Below, piece after piece: positions 8,297 through 15,257 of a DNA stretch of 64,000 nucleotides. The notes under the pieces are model-generated. The model had not been told where the DNA came from and did no database searches. It saw only the letters and a list, made by a program, of their open reading frames with translations. Source of the DNA: an uncultured Clostridia bacterium (GTDB taxonomy: Bacteria; Bacillota; Clostridia; TANB77; CAG-508); the NCBI GenBank assembly GCA_934120045.1, contig CAKOTF010000008.1:1-64000 (forward strand). Direction: 5' to 3'. The stretch's first letter is position 1; the number at the start of each line of letters is the position of its first letter. The position numbers and the translations under genes are program-made.

Positions 8297-9682
8297 TTAA
8301 TTTTTTTTATGTTGCAAAACTGACACACATTCAACGTGGCTCGTAAAAGGAAACATATCAACTGGTATTATAGTTTTAATATCATACTCATTCTCAAAAT
8401 CAGCTAAATCCCTTATCAAAGTAGCAGGATTACAACTAATATAAACTATCTTTTTTGGTCTAATATTCAAAATATTATCTATACTCTTTTTATCTAACCC
8501 TTTTCTAGGTGGATCAAACATAACAACATCAGCCTTAAGTCCTTTATTATTAATCAAATCATCAAGTACAATTTCAACATCACCTGCAAAAAATTCTGTA
8601 TTTGATACATTATTATTCTGAGCATTTTCTTTAGCCATTTTTACCGCTTCTTCGACAATCTCAATTCCATATACTTTTTTTGCAAATTTAGACATAAATA
8701 AAGAAATTGTTCCTATTCCACAATATAAATCAAATACAACATCATTTTTCGTAATTTCAGCCATACTAACACCTAAATTATATAATTTTTCAGCTTGTAC
8801 AGGATTTACTTGATAAAATGATAATGGTGATATTTTAAATTTATATTCACCTAAAATATCTTCTATATATCCATTTCCATATAAATTTATATTTTCTTGT
8901 CCTAATATTACATTTGTATTTTTCATATTAATATTTTTTACAATTGCCTTTATTTCAGGATATCTTGTTTTTAAATTTTCAACTAATTCATTTTCATTTG
9001 GAATTTTATATCCATTTATAACAATTACACACATTATTTCTCCAGTTTTTATTCCAACTTTAGTTACAATATGTCTAACTAATCCTTTTCCTGTTTTTTC
9101 ATCATATATACTAATATTTTTTTCTTTTATAAATTCAATTATAAATTTAGCAATTTCTTCTGATTTTTTATTTTGAATTAAACAATTATCTATTGGAATA
9201 ACTTCATGTGTTCTATTAGCAAAAACTCCAATTACAGGTTCACCTCGTTTATTTATTCCTATTGGATATTGTGCTTTATTTCTATAATGTAATGGATTTT
9301 CCATTCCTACTGTTTCTTTAACTTGTAGTTTATTTTTCAATGTTTTATTTACAAGACTTTGTACTGCATTTTGTTTCATTTTTAAAGTTTCTTCATATTT
9401 TACATGTCTTAAATTACATCCACCACATCTTTTATATGTATTACAGTCTACATCTTGACGAGCTTGTGATTTTTCAATTATTTCTACAATTTTTCCAAAT
9501 CCATGTGATGATAATACTTTAACTATAATTATTTTTACATTTTCTCCTTTTATTGTTCCTGGAATAAATATTGTAAAATTATCTATTTTTGCAATTCCTT
9601 CTCCTTCGAAACCATTATCTATAATATCAACAACATATTCCTGGTTTTTTTGTATACTCATTTTTTGGTATATTCCTTTCAT
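8297..9682 (-). CDS. rlmD: 23S rRNA (uracil-5)-methyltransferase, RlmD/RumA family
   Basis: This is a TRAM-domain, [4Fe-4S], SAM-dependent enzyme that makes 5-methyluridine in 23S rRNA (or, in some Firmicutes paralogues, related sites). Seen are the TRAM start (DIIDNGFEGEGIAKID), the cluster cysteines (CNTYKRCGGC and a later C), SAM motif FDLYCGIGTISLFM, and the catalytic FDPPRKG with VYISCNPATL near the C-terminus. Length 461 is normal. The ATG at 9682 overlaps the TGA of the upstream gene (ATGA), indicating translational coupling; an internal ATG seven codons later is an alternative start. Confidence 0.9.
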   Translation of the reverse strand: MKGIYQKMSIQKNQEYVVDIIDNGFEGEGIAKIDNFTIFIPGTIKGENVKIIIVKVLSSHGFGKIVEIIEKSQARQDVDCNTYKRCGGCNLRHVKYEETLKMKQNAVQSLVNKTLKNKLQVKETVGMENPLHYRNKAQYPIGINKRGEPVIGVFANRTHEVIPIDNCLIQNKKSEEIAKFIIEFIKEKNISIYDEKTGKGLVRHIVTKVGIKTGEIMCVIVINGYKIPNENELVENLKTRYPEIKAIVKNINMKNTNVILGQENINLYGNGYIEDILGEYKFKISPLSFYQVNPVQAEKLYNLGVSMAEITKNDVVFDLYCGIGTISLFMSKFAKKVYGIEIVEEAVKMAKENAQNNNVSNTEFFAGDVEIVLDDLINNKGLKADVVMFDPPRKGLDKKSIDNILNIRPKKIVYISCNPATLIRDLADFENEYDIKTIIPVDMFPFTSHVECVSVLQHKKN

Positions 9683-10335
9683 TTCTTTATTTTATATTTT
9701 CCATCTATATATTCAAATATATCTCCTTCTTGTGCATCTTTAAATACTTCTTGTTGTCTTTCTTCAAACACATCTCCATTGTTTAAATTATTATCTATTA
9801 ACCATACACTGTTTTTTGAGCCTTCTACATATTCATATATATGTCTATCTATTCTTCGACTTTCCATTATTTTATTTTGTTCTTCTAATATTTCATTAAA
9901 CTTTTCTTCTTGCTTAATTTTTACAATATTTGTTGTTTCTTCATCTAGTTCAAATTTATCATTTATTTTCCTTAATACACTATCAATTTTGGCATTAGAT
10001 TTCACATCTTTTTCAGGAATTCTTATTACATCATGACTTTTTCCACTTTCACATATTGTTGCTAAATAATCTGAACCTTTTTTGTCATATATATAATACA
10101 TTTTACCTTTTTCGCTAGTCTCATTTGATTGTTCTTGTAATATCTCATTTCTGCAAATAAGCATTTTATCTTTATATTCTGAAATGATTTTATTATCACT
10201 TACAAATTTTTCTAGCATTGATTTTTGAATACTATTTTCTATATTTTTTTCTAATTCTTTTGTAAAATTTTGAATAAATTCATTTGTTTTTACTTTGTCT
10301 ATTAAATTTTCGAAAATATCTAAATTCAATCTCAA
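9679..10335 (-). CDS. Hypothetical protein, 218 aa, TTG start
   Basis: The frame begins with TTG at 10335, five bases after AGGAGAGTGA-type sequence. This is the only well-placed ribosome site, so a TTG start is likely. The protein is soluble and highly charged. The N-terminal half is helical (residues 1-75), followed by a segment MYYIYDKKGSDYLATICESG and another long helix with EEEKFNEILEEQ-like composition. The C-terminal part ends GDIFEYIDGKYKIKK. I do not recognise a family. It is coupled by an ATGA overlap to rlmD, but functional linkage is not evident. Confidence 0.7.
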   Translation of the reverse strand: MRLNLDIFENLIDKVKTNEFIQNFTKELEKNIENSIQKSMLEKFVSDNKIISEYKDKMLICRNEILQEQSNETSEKGKMYYIYDKKGSDYLATICESGKSHDVIRIPEKDVKSNAKIDSVLRKINDKFELDEETTNIVKIKQEEKFNEILEEQNKIMESRRIDRHIYEYVEGSKNSVWLIDNNLNNGDVFEERQQEVFKDAQEGDIFEYIDGKYKIKK

Positions 10336-10366
10336 TCACTCTCCTTTACTTAGCAAATATTAAAAA

Positions 10367-11120
10367 CTATTGTGCTAATGAGCTTTCTCCTGTTGCATAA
10401 TTAATCACTACACCTGGTTGTTCATTATAAACATATACATTAAAACATATTCCCTCCCCTTTGTCTTCAACTGAAAATGCTTCCATTTGCACTCCACTTG
10501 CTAATAGATTTTCTCCTTCATATATAGGTGTTACTCTATATAAAACATGTCTATTTTCGTTTGCTTTCTGTCTTTTTATATATTCTGCAACTTGATTTTC
10601 AAATGGTAACATTCCTTCAACATTAAAATATCTTGTTCCAGTTATCAAATTTTGTTTATTTGCATCTTCATCTGATAATTGATATCCAATTAAATGACAT
10701 CTATTATATAAATATGTTCCATTGTATTTCTTCTGTTTCCATCCTGTTGGAGTTATACTACTTATACTACCTCTTTCATCTCCGCTCTGTTGGCATTATT
10801 TCTTTACATATATTTGCATAAGCAACTCCACATCTTCCTAAACTATCTAATTCTGAATAATTTTCAAAACTTTTGGTTGTGTAATCTTTTTCTGTAAATT
10901 CTGGTTTATTATTATTTAATACTGCATATGGTGTGCCTGTATATTCTGGAATGTCTTTTATACTATATGTTATTGTTGATGAATTTTCTGTTATTTCTGT
11001 ATTTGCTTGTGTATAATCTTTATCATTAATATTTTTTCCTGTTAGAACAATTACTATTGCTATTAACAAACTTATGATTTCTAATATTTTATTTTTGCTT
11101 TTATTTCTTTTTTTCCCCAT
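10367..11120 (-). pseudogene. Frameshifted DNA/RNA non-specific endonuclease (EndA/NucA-like)
   Basis: The N-terminal part (from ATG at 11120) has a membrane anchor at residues 12-28 and then the family sequence GRCGVAYANICKEIMPTE. It stops at a TGA at 10776-10778. In the next frame the protein resumes with ERGSISSITPTGWKQKKY, continues with YLYNRCHLIGYQLSDEDANK (the catalytic His and metal-site Asn region) and ends in LITGTRYFNVEGMLPFENQV...GESSLAQ. A single extra base near 10781-10787 (GAGCGGAGATG on the minus strand) explains the break. Reconstructed length is about 250 residues, normal for streptococcal EndA-like surface nucleases. It may be a true mutation, a sequencing error or, less likely, programmed frameshifting. 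Confidence 0.85.
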
Positions 11121-11242
11121 ATTTTAGTCCCTTTCAATAAGTTGATTTTTTCCCAATTTTTAATCAAGCTTTTATTTCTTTTGTTTTCTATGTGATTATA
11201 TCATATCAACTCACTTTTTTGAATATTTATTTTCTTTTTTTA

Positions 11243-11272
11243 TAAAAAAAGAAAACTCCTCGTTAAGAGGAG
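11243..11272 (-). terminator. Terminator of small-gene unit A
   Basis: The minus-strand stem CTCCTC / GAGGAG with a 5-base loop is followed by TTTTCTTTTTTT. It closes the unit that starts at the promoter at 11776-11804. Confidence 0.85.
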
Positions 11273-11300
11273 AATGATAATTCATTTTTAGGATATTTGC

Positions 11301-11675
11301 TTATACCATCATAACAACATATACGCTGTTACGGGTGAACACTCTGAGGAGTCCTTTTTCGATCTGTTCGATTTTTCTGACTTCTGTCGTATGCCAACTT
11401 CCCGTTTCGAGAGTTCCGTTCTTTCTCTTTTCAACCTTTACACAAGACATTCTCTGTCCAATAGAAGGCTGAATAGTAGCGAACGCCTTATAGACAGGCA
11501 CTTTATCGAACCACACAGAATTGAACTTCCCTTTAACCCCCTTAAGGGTATAATCAGTCTGCCAGTTCCAGACATCAGCATTGATCAATTCATAGATCTT
11601 GCCGACAACCAGATCGTCAGGCGAAGTACAGCCATGATAGGACTGTGTCCCACCGTTGTATCTCACAAATTCCAT
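11301..11675 (-). CDS. Orphan small protein, unit A (124 aa)
   Basis: The ATG at 11675 (MEFVRYNGGTQ) follows a perfect TGGAGGT five bases upstream. The longer open frame through the leader hairpin is not needed. The product has no signal peptide. It alternates aromatic and charged residues with strand-like stretches (YELINADVWNWQTDYTLKGV, SVWFDKVPVYKAF), suggesting a small beta-rich domain. Codon use is clearly richer in G and C than the neighbouring housekeeping genes, indicating acquisition. I do not recognise the family. It is one of three cassette-like units sharing the same leader design. Confidence 0.75.
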   Translation of the reverse strand: MEFVRYNGGTQSYHGCTSPDDLVVGKIYELINADVWNWQTDYTLKGVKGKFNSVWFDKVPVYKAFATIQPSIGQRMSCVKVEKRKNGTLETGSWHTTEVRKIEQIEKGLLRVFTRNSVYVVMMV

Positions 11676-11804
11676 CTTGCACCTCCATGCATTTGTTCTG
11701 GAGGTTTTGTACAGCCCTCCAGAAATTTTCATCAAATCTCCAAAGTTCTCTGTACAAGCAACTTAAGATATTTATATTATATCATTTTTATCTCAAAATG
11801 TCAA
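11676..11804 (-). promoter_or_regulatory. Promoter and switch-like structured leader, unit A
   Basis: TTGACA (11799-11804) and TATAAT (11776-11781) are 17 bases apart, and transcription should start near 11769. The leader carries TTGTACAG (11750-11757). It then has a 7-bp hairpin CTGGAGG/CCTCCAG (11698-11704 with 11716-11722) whose loop contains CTGTACAA (11707-11714), the exact complement of the 5' strand. The true ribosome site TGGAGGT (11681-11687) is complementary to the hairpin's 3' arm ACCTCCA. Either a pseudoknot or a mutually exclusive fold could therefore control access to the start. Confidence 0.65.
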
Positions 11805-11825
11805 TTTTTGCCTAATATAAAAAGC

Positions 11826-12551
11826 TTAATTCACCCCACCAAGCCATTTACAGAAACCTATTTTAAAATTATTTGTTCCATTTACTTGATATCTAACCAT
11901 AGCTCTATTGTTAAAAATTCCAAAACAATTACATCTTTCCCTTGGGTCTAAACTCCCAATTCTTTTTGTACAATTTGTATCAGCATATACAATTTCACTT
12001 GTACTTCCATTTTGATATGTTTTCACTTCTTCATCACTCCCTTTTTCTATATAATCATCACTTATTGGCTTATCTTCTAAATAAAAATTAATTAAGTTCA
12101 AAAAATTCTGCCAACCTTCTTCTAATGTTCTATGTGGGCAATTTTTATTTGAAAAATCTTGATGTTTCTTTACTCTATCAATTCCCCAATTATATTGTTT
12201 TAATAAGTATGCTATATATTCTGCAGAAAGTTTTTCTGATTCCTCAAACTCTTCTCCTCCTGATTTTGAATAACATATCTCTATAGAAATTCCTTTTCTA
12301 TTTCCATCTCCATTTTTTCCATCTCCTGCATTCCAACTATTACGATTAAATGGAATTCCTTGAACTATTCTAGTATTATCAACTGCACAATGAAATGATA
12401 CTTTATTATTATTTCCTATCATATATGATATTTCTGCCATCGCAGATGCATCATTTGCCGTATTATGAACTATAATAAATTCTGGATTCATTTCATATGG
12501 ACATTTTATATCATATTTTTCTTTAGGTACTAACATTTTAGTTATCTGCAT
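11826..12551 (-). CDS. N-acetylmuramoyl-L-alanine amidase (CwlA-like) with C-terminal SH3-like tail
   Basis: It cleaves the amide bond between N-acetylmuramic acid and the stem peptide. The amidase_2/PGRP zinc fold occupies residues about 10-160: FIIVHNTANDASA (first His), SFHCAVDN (His), GNRKGISIEICYSKSGG, and KKHQDFSNKNCPH (last zinc His and Cys region). The sequence closely follows the B. subtilis prophage enzyme CwlA. The last about 60 residues look like a small beta domain for wall binding. The start at 12551 is nine bases from AGGAG; ATGs at 12557 and 12560 are too close to it. There is no signal peptide, as for phage endolysins. Prophage origin is likely, but no other phage genes remain. 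Confidence 0.88.
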   Translation of the reverse strand: MQITKMLVPKEKYDIKCPYEMNPEFIIVHNTANDASAMAEISYMIGNNNKVSFHCAVDNTRIVQGIPFNRNSWNAGDGKNGDGNRKGISIEICYSKSGGEEFEESEKLSAEYIAYLLKQYNWGIDRVKKHQDFSNKNCPHRTLEEGWQNFLNLINFYLEDKPISDDYIEKGSDEEVKTYQNGSTSEIVYADTNCTKRIGSLDPRERCNCFGIFNNRAMVRYQVNGTNNFKIGFCKWLGGVN

Positions 12552-12666
12552 TTTCATCATCTCCTATTCCATGAATATTTGATTCTGAAAATTCATTTTC
12601 TTCTATTGTTTTTCGATATAACTCTTCTTGAAATTCTATATCTTCAATAATTATGTTGTCTTCCAT
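12538..12666 (-). CDS. Small acidic protein (42 aa) overlapping the amidase start
   Basis: An ATG at 12666 follows a perfect AGGAGG and opens a 42-codon frame. The product is strongly acidic (starting MEDNIIIEDIEFQEELY) and ends with DDENADN. Its stop at 12538 lies 13 bases inside the amidase gene, in another frame, so the two would be translationally coupled. I do not recognise the product. The ribosome site and coupling are the only support; there is no membrane segment, so it is not a holin. Confidence 0.5.
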   Translation of the reverse strand: MEDNIIIEDIEFQEELYRKTIEENEFSESNIHGIGDDENADN

Positions 12667-12843
12667 TTGATTCCTCCTAATTTAAAATTATTATAGTATA
12701 TTCAAAATTAGTTTTTTAGTTATTACTTCATCATTTTTAGTCAGAAGAAAGCATAAAAATCTGTTGTACTTTCTTAGTGATATAAGTATAAAAAAAGATT
12801 TCACATAATTATACTAGAATTTTATTTTTTAGCAAATTCTTCG
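12667..12843. other. Intergenic stretch with no recognised gene
   Basis: AT-rich sequence upstream of the small acidic frame. I see TATAAT-like hexamers but no well-spaced promoter, no long frame and no strong hairpin. Confidence 0.5.
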
Positions 12844-12883
12844 AAAAAGATAAAAGCTATGCAATATATATTGCATAGCTTTT
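12844..12883 (-). terminator. Terminator of small-gene unit B
   Basis: A 32-base perfect palindrome (AAAAGCTATGCAATAT and its complement) lies just after the 60-aa gene. In the minus direction it is followed by TTTTATCTTTTT. Confidence 0.7.
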
Positions 12884-12891
12884 GGGGACAA

Positions 12892-13074
12892 TTACCAATT
12901 TTCGTCTCTATGTGCTTGTTCATACCCCAAGAAATATCCAACTGCTGATGGAATTACCCAATAGAGCGTTTCTTCCAGCCAATTGTCACTTCCTGCTACA
13001 ATACTTTTATATGCAGCAAGAATGAGGAAAACGATTACTGCCCAAACAATAGTTTTTACGACCTGTTTAGTCAT
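12892..13074 (-). CDS. Orphan small membrane protein, unit B (60 aa)
   Basis: A perfect AAGGAGG lies seven bases before the ATG at 13074. The product has two hydrophobic helices (residues about 7-25 and 37-50) with a short polar linker GSDNWLEE and a charged tail YEQAHRDENW. Codon use is GC-richer than the local background. I do not recognise a family; a two-helix membrane peptide could be a toxin, holin-like or regulatory protein, and nothing distinguishes these. It lies in a complete unit of promoter, structured leader, gene and terminator. Confidence 0.75.
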   Translation of the reverse strand: MTKQVVKTIVWAVIVFLILAAYKSIVAGSDNWLEETLYWVIPSAVGYFLGYEQAHRDENW

Positions 13075-13187
13075 AATAAATCCTCCTTTTTATTGTTCGG
13101 AGGCTCGCACCTCCGAAATTTTACTTTTCAAAGGTGCAACAATACTGTTACGTCCATTATTATACTATATTTTAAATATTATTTCAA
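13075..13187 (-). promoter_or_regulatory. Promoter and switch-like structured leader, unit B
   Basis: TTGAAA (13182-13187) and TATAAT (13159-13164) are 17 bases apart. The leader contains GCACCT (13132-13137), complementary to AGGTGC (13107-13112), which spans the left arm and loop of the hairpin TTCGGAGG/CCTCCGAA (13096-13103 with 13110-13117). Pairing with the 5' strand would open the hairpin and free its CCTCC arm to cover the ribosome site GGAGG (13082-13086). The conserved AAAATTTC just before the hairpin matches units A and C. Confidence 0.6.
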
Positions 13188-13208
13188 CCCTCTACTGCAT
13201 TAATTTCA

Positions 13209-13240
13209 TAAAAAAATAGAGAACTTTAAAAGTTCTCTAT
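13209..13240 (-). terminator. Terminator after a possible decayed fourth unit
   Basis: The stem ATAGAGAACTT / AAGTTCTCTAT is followed by TTTTTTTAT in the minus direction. Just upstream (13225-13314) is a short GC-richer open frame from a TTG (ending VVDNYFDGTRVRIENF and a stop), which looks like the 3' tail of a lost gene of the same kind. Confidence 0.7.
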
Positions 13241-13382
13241 TCTTACTCTGGTGCCGTCGAAGTAGTTATCTACAACTTTTTTAGCTCTCTTGACGATTGA
13301 TACAAATATCAATCAATTTACTAAAGTATATCATATTTTTTATAAAATTCAATACAATTATTAAAAAATCTGTCTTAAATTT

Positions 13383-13422
13383 AAGAAAAGCAGCGAGTTG
13401 TCCTGTAAGGACTTCTCGCTGC
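13383..13422 (-). terminator. Terminator of small-gene unit C
   Basis: GCAGCGAG / CTCGCTGC with an inner GTCCT/AGGAC stem is followed by TTTTCTTAA in the minus direction, 13 bases after the unit C stop codon. Confidence 0.85.
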
Positions 13423-13434
13423 AATTGGGCTATA

Positions 13435-13749
13435 TCACTTTCTCCAGGTCTGGCGTGCATTTTCTGCCATATTGCCGTCATCAAAAACAATTTGAATTGT
13501 TTTACCTGTAACTGTCCACTGTACTCCAAATTGCTCCATACCTTTTGCATATGTTGTTAAATGGTCCATATACATTTGGGCAACACGATCATTTGGTTCA
13601 GTTACTTCAAGTTTCATAATTCTGCCTGCGCTTGGTTCGATAAGTTTGACAGGAATTTTATGCTTATCCTGTCTCCGATATGATTCGCTTCTCGCACGGT
13701 CTCGGCCTTCATTAAAACCTGTTAAAAATGCTTTAAAAAAATCACCCAT
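13435..13749 (-). CDS. Orphan small protein, unit C (104 aa)
   Basis: The ATG at 13749 follows AGGAGGAAACAAT. The N-terminus MGDFFKAFLTGFNEGRDRAR is an amphipathic helix. Residues about 30-104 look like an alpha/beta domain (IPVKLIEPSAGRIMKLEV, VQWTVTGKTIQIVFDDG). Codon use is more GC-rich than the neighbours. No known family comes to mind and no catalytic motif is visible. It is the most upstream of the related units and the one with the cleanest promoter-leader-gene-terminator organisation. Confidence 0.75.
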   Translation of the reverse strand: MGDFFKAFLTGFNEGRDRARSESYRRQDKHKIPVKLIEPSAGRIMKLEVTEPNDRVAQMYMDHLTTYAKGMEQFGVQWTVTGKTIQIVFDDGNMAENARQTWRK

Positions 13750-13880
13750 ATTGTTTCCTCCTATAATTATCTGGAGGTTTTACACAGCCCCTCCAGAAAA
13801 AATAATAAATTTTCTCTTGACTTTGCTGTGTAAAGCACAATAGATAAGTTTATTATAGCATATTATTCCTTAAAATGCAA
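13750..13880 (-). promoter_or_regulatory. Promoter and switch-like structured leader, unit C
   Basis: TTGCAT (13875-13880) and TATAAT (13852-13857) are 17 bases apart. The leader has TTTACACAG (13826-13834), the exact complement of CTGTGTAAA (13779-13787) in the loop of the hairpin CTGGAGG/CCTCCAG (13771-13777 with 13790-13796). The hairpin matches unit A, but the loop and its partner differ in concert (ACAC/GTGT here, GTAC/GTAC there), so the pairing covaries. The ribosome site GGAGG (13757-13761) can pair with the hairpin's CCTCC arm. Confidence 0.65.
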
Positions 13881-13897
13881 AATTAACATAAACTTAA

Positions 13898-14595
13898 CAG
13901 CAATGAGGAGTAAAATATTTCGCAAAGAAATAAAAGAATATAATAGCAAATATCACCATCATTTGATACAATAAAGAAAAATATTGTAACAAAGGATGGT
14001 GAAAATAATAATGAACAGAAAAGGACGAAGAAAGTAATGTCATAAAATATTATGAAAAGAAGAAAGAAAAAACAACAGAATTTATGTGGATAGTATCATT
14101 TGAAATAACAGAAAATAACAAAAAAGAAATAATATATTATGGAAAACAAAGATGGAAAATAGAAAATGAAGGATTCAATGTACAAAAAAATATAACGTTT
14201 GATATAGAACATGTGTATTCAGAAAATTATAACGCAATGAAAGTGCATTATTTCTTTATACAGTTTGCGCATATAATAAGACAGTTAATAGAAAAAGGGG
14301 TAAAAAGTGTAAAGGAATTAAATATGAGTATAAAAAGAGTAAGCGCCAGTATACTCCAGACACTTACTCATATGCACATAGCCTTAACAGAATACAAGAA
14401 AATACAGTTAAGGTTTGAATACAAATTAATTATACAATAAAAATAGAATAAATCAAGAGAAAACCTCAAAATAATTTGGGGTAAGGGGGGTTTTGTGTAA
14501 TAGCAAAAAATGATTACCAATATATGGAACAAAATGAATTTATTGAATTTTTTCAAATATAAAGTCAAAATAAAAAAATTTACTCCTCATCACTG
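13898..14595 (+). mobile_element. Deleted insertion sequence with intact terminal inverted repeats
   Basis: Imperfect 17-bp terminal inverted repeats (CAGYRATGAGGAGTAAA) lie at 13898-13914 and, inverted, at 14579-14595. Twelve inner bases match perfectly. Between them remains only the 3' third of a DDE transposase, so the element (about 700 bp) has an internal or 5' deletion and could move only with a transposase supplied in trans. No clear target duplication is visible. Confidence 0.75.
14043..14440 (+). pseudogene. C-terminal remnant of a DDE transposase (IS4-like superfamily)
   Basis: A frame open from about 14043 encodes KYYEKKKEKTTEFMWIVSFE and then YGKQRWKIENEGFNVQK. That is the conserved R-W-x-I-E-x-x-F region around the last catalytic Glu of clostridial DDE transposases. 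It continues to DIEHVYSENYNAMKVHYFFI and QFAHIIRQLIE. The N-terminal DD-containing two thirds are absent, and only a hairpin-rich 140-bp segment separates it from the left repeat. It lies inside the element bounded by the inverted repeats. Confidence 0.8.
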
Positions 14596-14612
14596 AAATA
14601 TCCGGATAAAAT

Positions 14613-14641
14613 TTGACATAATATATAAAAAATGCTATAAT
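14613..14641 (+). promoter_or_regulatory. Perfect-consensus sigma-A promoter for a structured RNA
   Basis: TTGACA (14613-14618) and TATAAT (14636-14641) have an exact 17-base spacer, which predicts very strong constitutive transcription starting near 14648. Confidence 0.75.
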
Positions 14642-14647
14642 ATATTC

Positions 14648-14936
14648 ATAAGGTGATATACCTTTGTTAATTTTATTGGGACATCTAATTTTGGACAGAT
14701 GATTAGTCTCGTCGAATGATAGGCGTTGTTGCTCACTTGGGCTGACCTATATAATGGTTTTTAACATTATTTTCAGTGGTTACCCGTATAGAGCGTGAAT
14801 GTTGCCGAGATTGACGATGATATTCCCAAAAATTTGAGAGTAGTCCAACTCTCACTAGGAGAAATTATGTAGCTATAAAAAGTTGCACAAAATCCTAAAT
14901 TCGGGTACCAGTGTTCTGGTACCCAACTCTTTTTTA
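14648..14936 (+). ncRNA. Long structured non-coding RNA, about 290 nt
   Basis: The segment runs from a perfect promoter to a strong terminator (GGGTACCA/TGGTACCC at 14903-14924, then T-rich). It has no ribosome site or frame and is markedly more GC-rich than flanking DNA. Several stems are visible: TTGGGA near 14679 with TCCCAA near 14823, CATCT/AGATG near 14685-14704, TGAGAGT/ACTCTCA (14835-14841 with 14848-14854), and AGGA/TCCT (14857-14860 with 14893-14896) enclosing GTAGCT/AGTTGC. Size and multi-stem layout recall large Clostridia RNAs such as the raiA motif, but I cannot confirm identity by eye. It sits between the IS remnant and the mobilizable-element wreck. Confidence 0.7.
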
Positions 14937-15254
14937 TAAATATATATTAACTTTGTCTATGCAATTATACAAGTACAAAGTTACTTTATTTTGTTCTGTT
15001 GTTTCCATTTCCATAAGTTTAGCCATTGCAAAATTTATATTAAAATATTTACTTTGTTCCAAATTTATTAAAGTAGTTCTATATTCTTCATCAATTTCTT
15101 TTAGCATAGTATCAAACTTTTTATAGTTTTCTTTAGTATTATATATTAGACCATACCACTCACTTTTACTCATACATATTGCTAATCTTAATTTATCTTT
15201 TATATCCATATCATTTATTATATCTATTAAATATTTTACTTTTTTACTTTCCAT
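14934..15254 (-). CDS. Hypothetical protein, 106 aa, in mobilizable-element remnant
   Basis: I do not recognise this protein. It is helical and charged (MESKKVKYLIDIINDMDIKD at the start), with no membrane segment or motif. It follows the mob pseudogene by three bases on the same strand, so it probably belonged to the mobilizable element's mob operon. Its last codons overlap the T-tract of the convergent non-coding RNA's terminator. Confidence 0.55.
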   Translation of the reverse strand: MESKKVKYLIDIINDMDIKDKLRLAICMSKSEWYGLIYNTKENYKKFDTMLKEIDEEYRTTLINLEQSKYFNINFAMAKLMEMETTEQNKVTLYLYNCIDKVNIYL

Positions 15255-15257
15255 TTT

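Noticed and set aside
11391..11951. Long plus-strand ORF of 186 aa across unit A
   Set aside because: It is antisense to a well-supported gene with ribosome site and promoter, and spans the structured leader. No ribosome site on its own strand.
11826..12551. Complete prophage around the CwlA-like amidase
   Set aside because: No capsid, terminase, portal, tail or holin genes nearby; only the amidase and an acidic ORF remain.
13281..13550. ORF of 89 aa overlapping the unit C gene and its terminator
   Set aside because: It reads through the strong terminator hairpin and runs antiparallel in frame with no start context. A shadow of the real gene.
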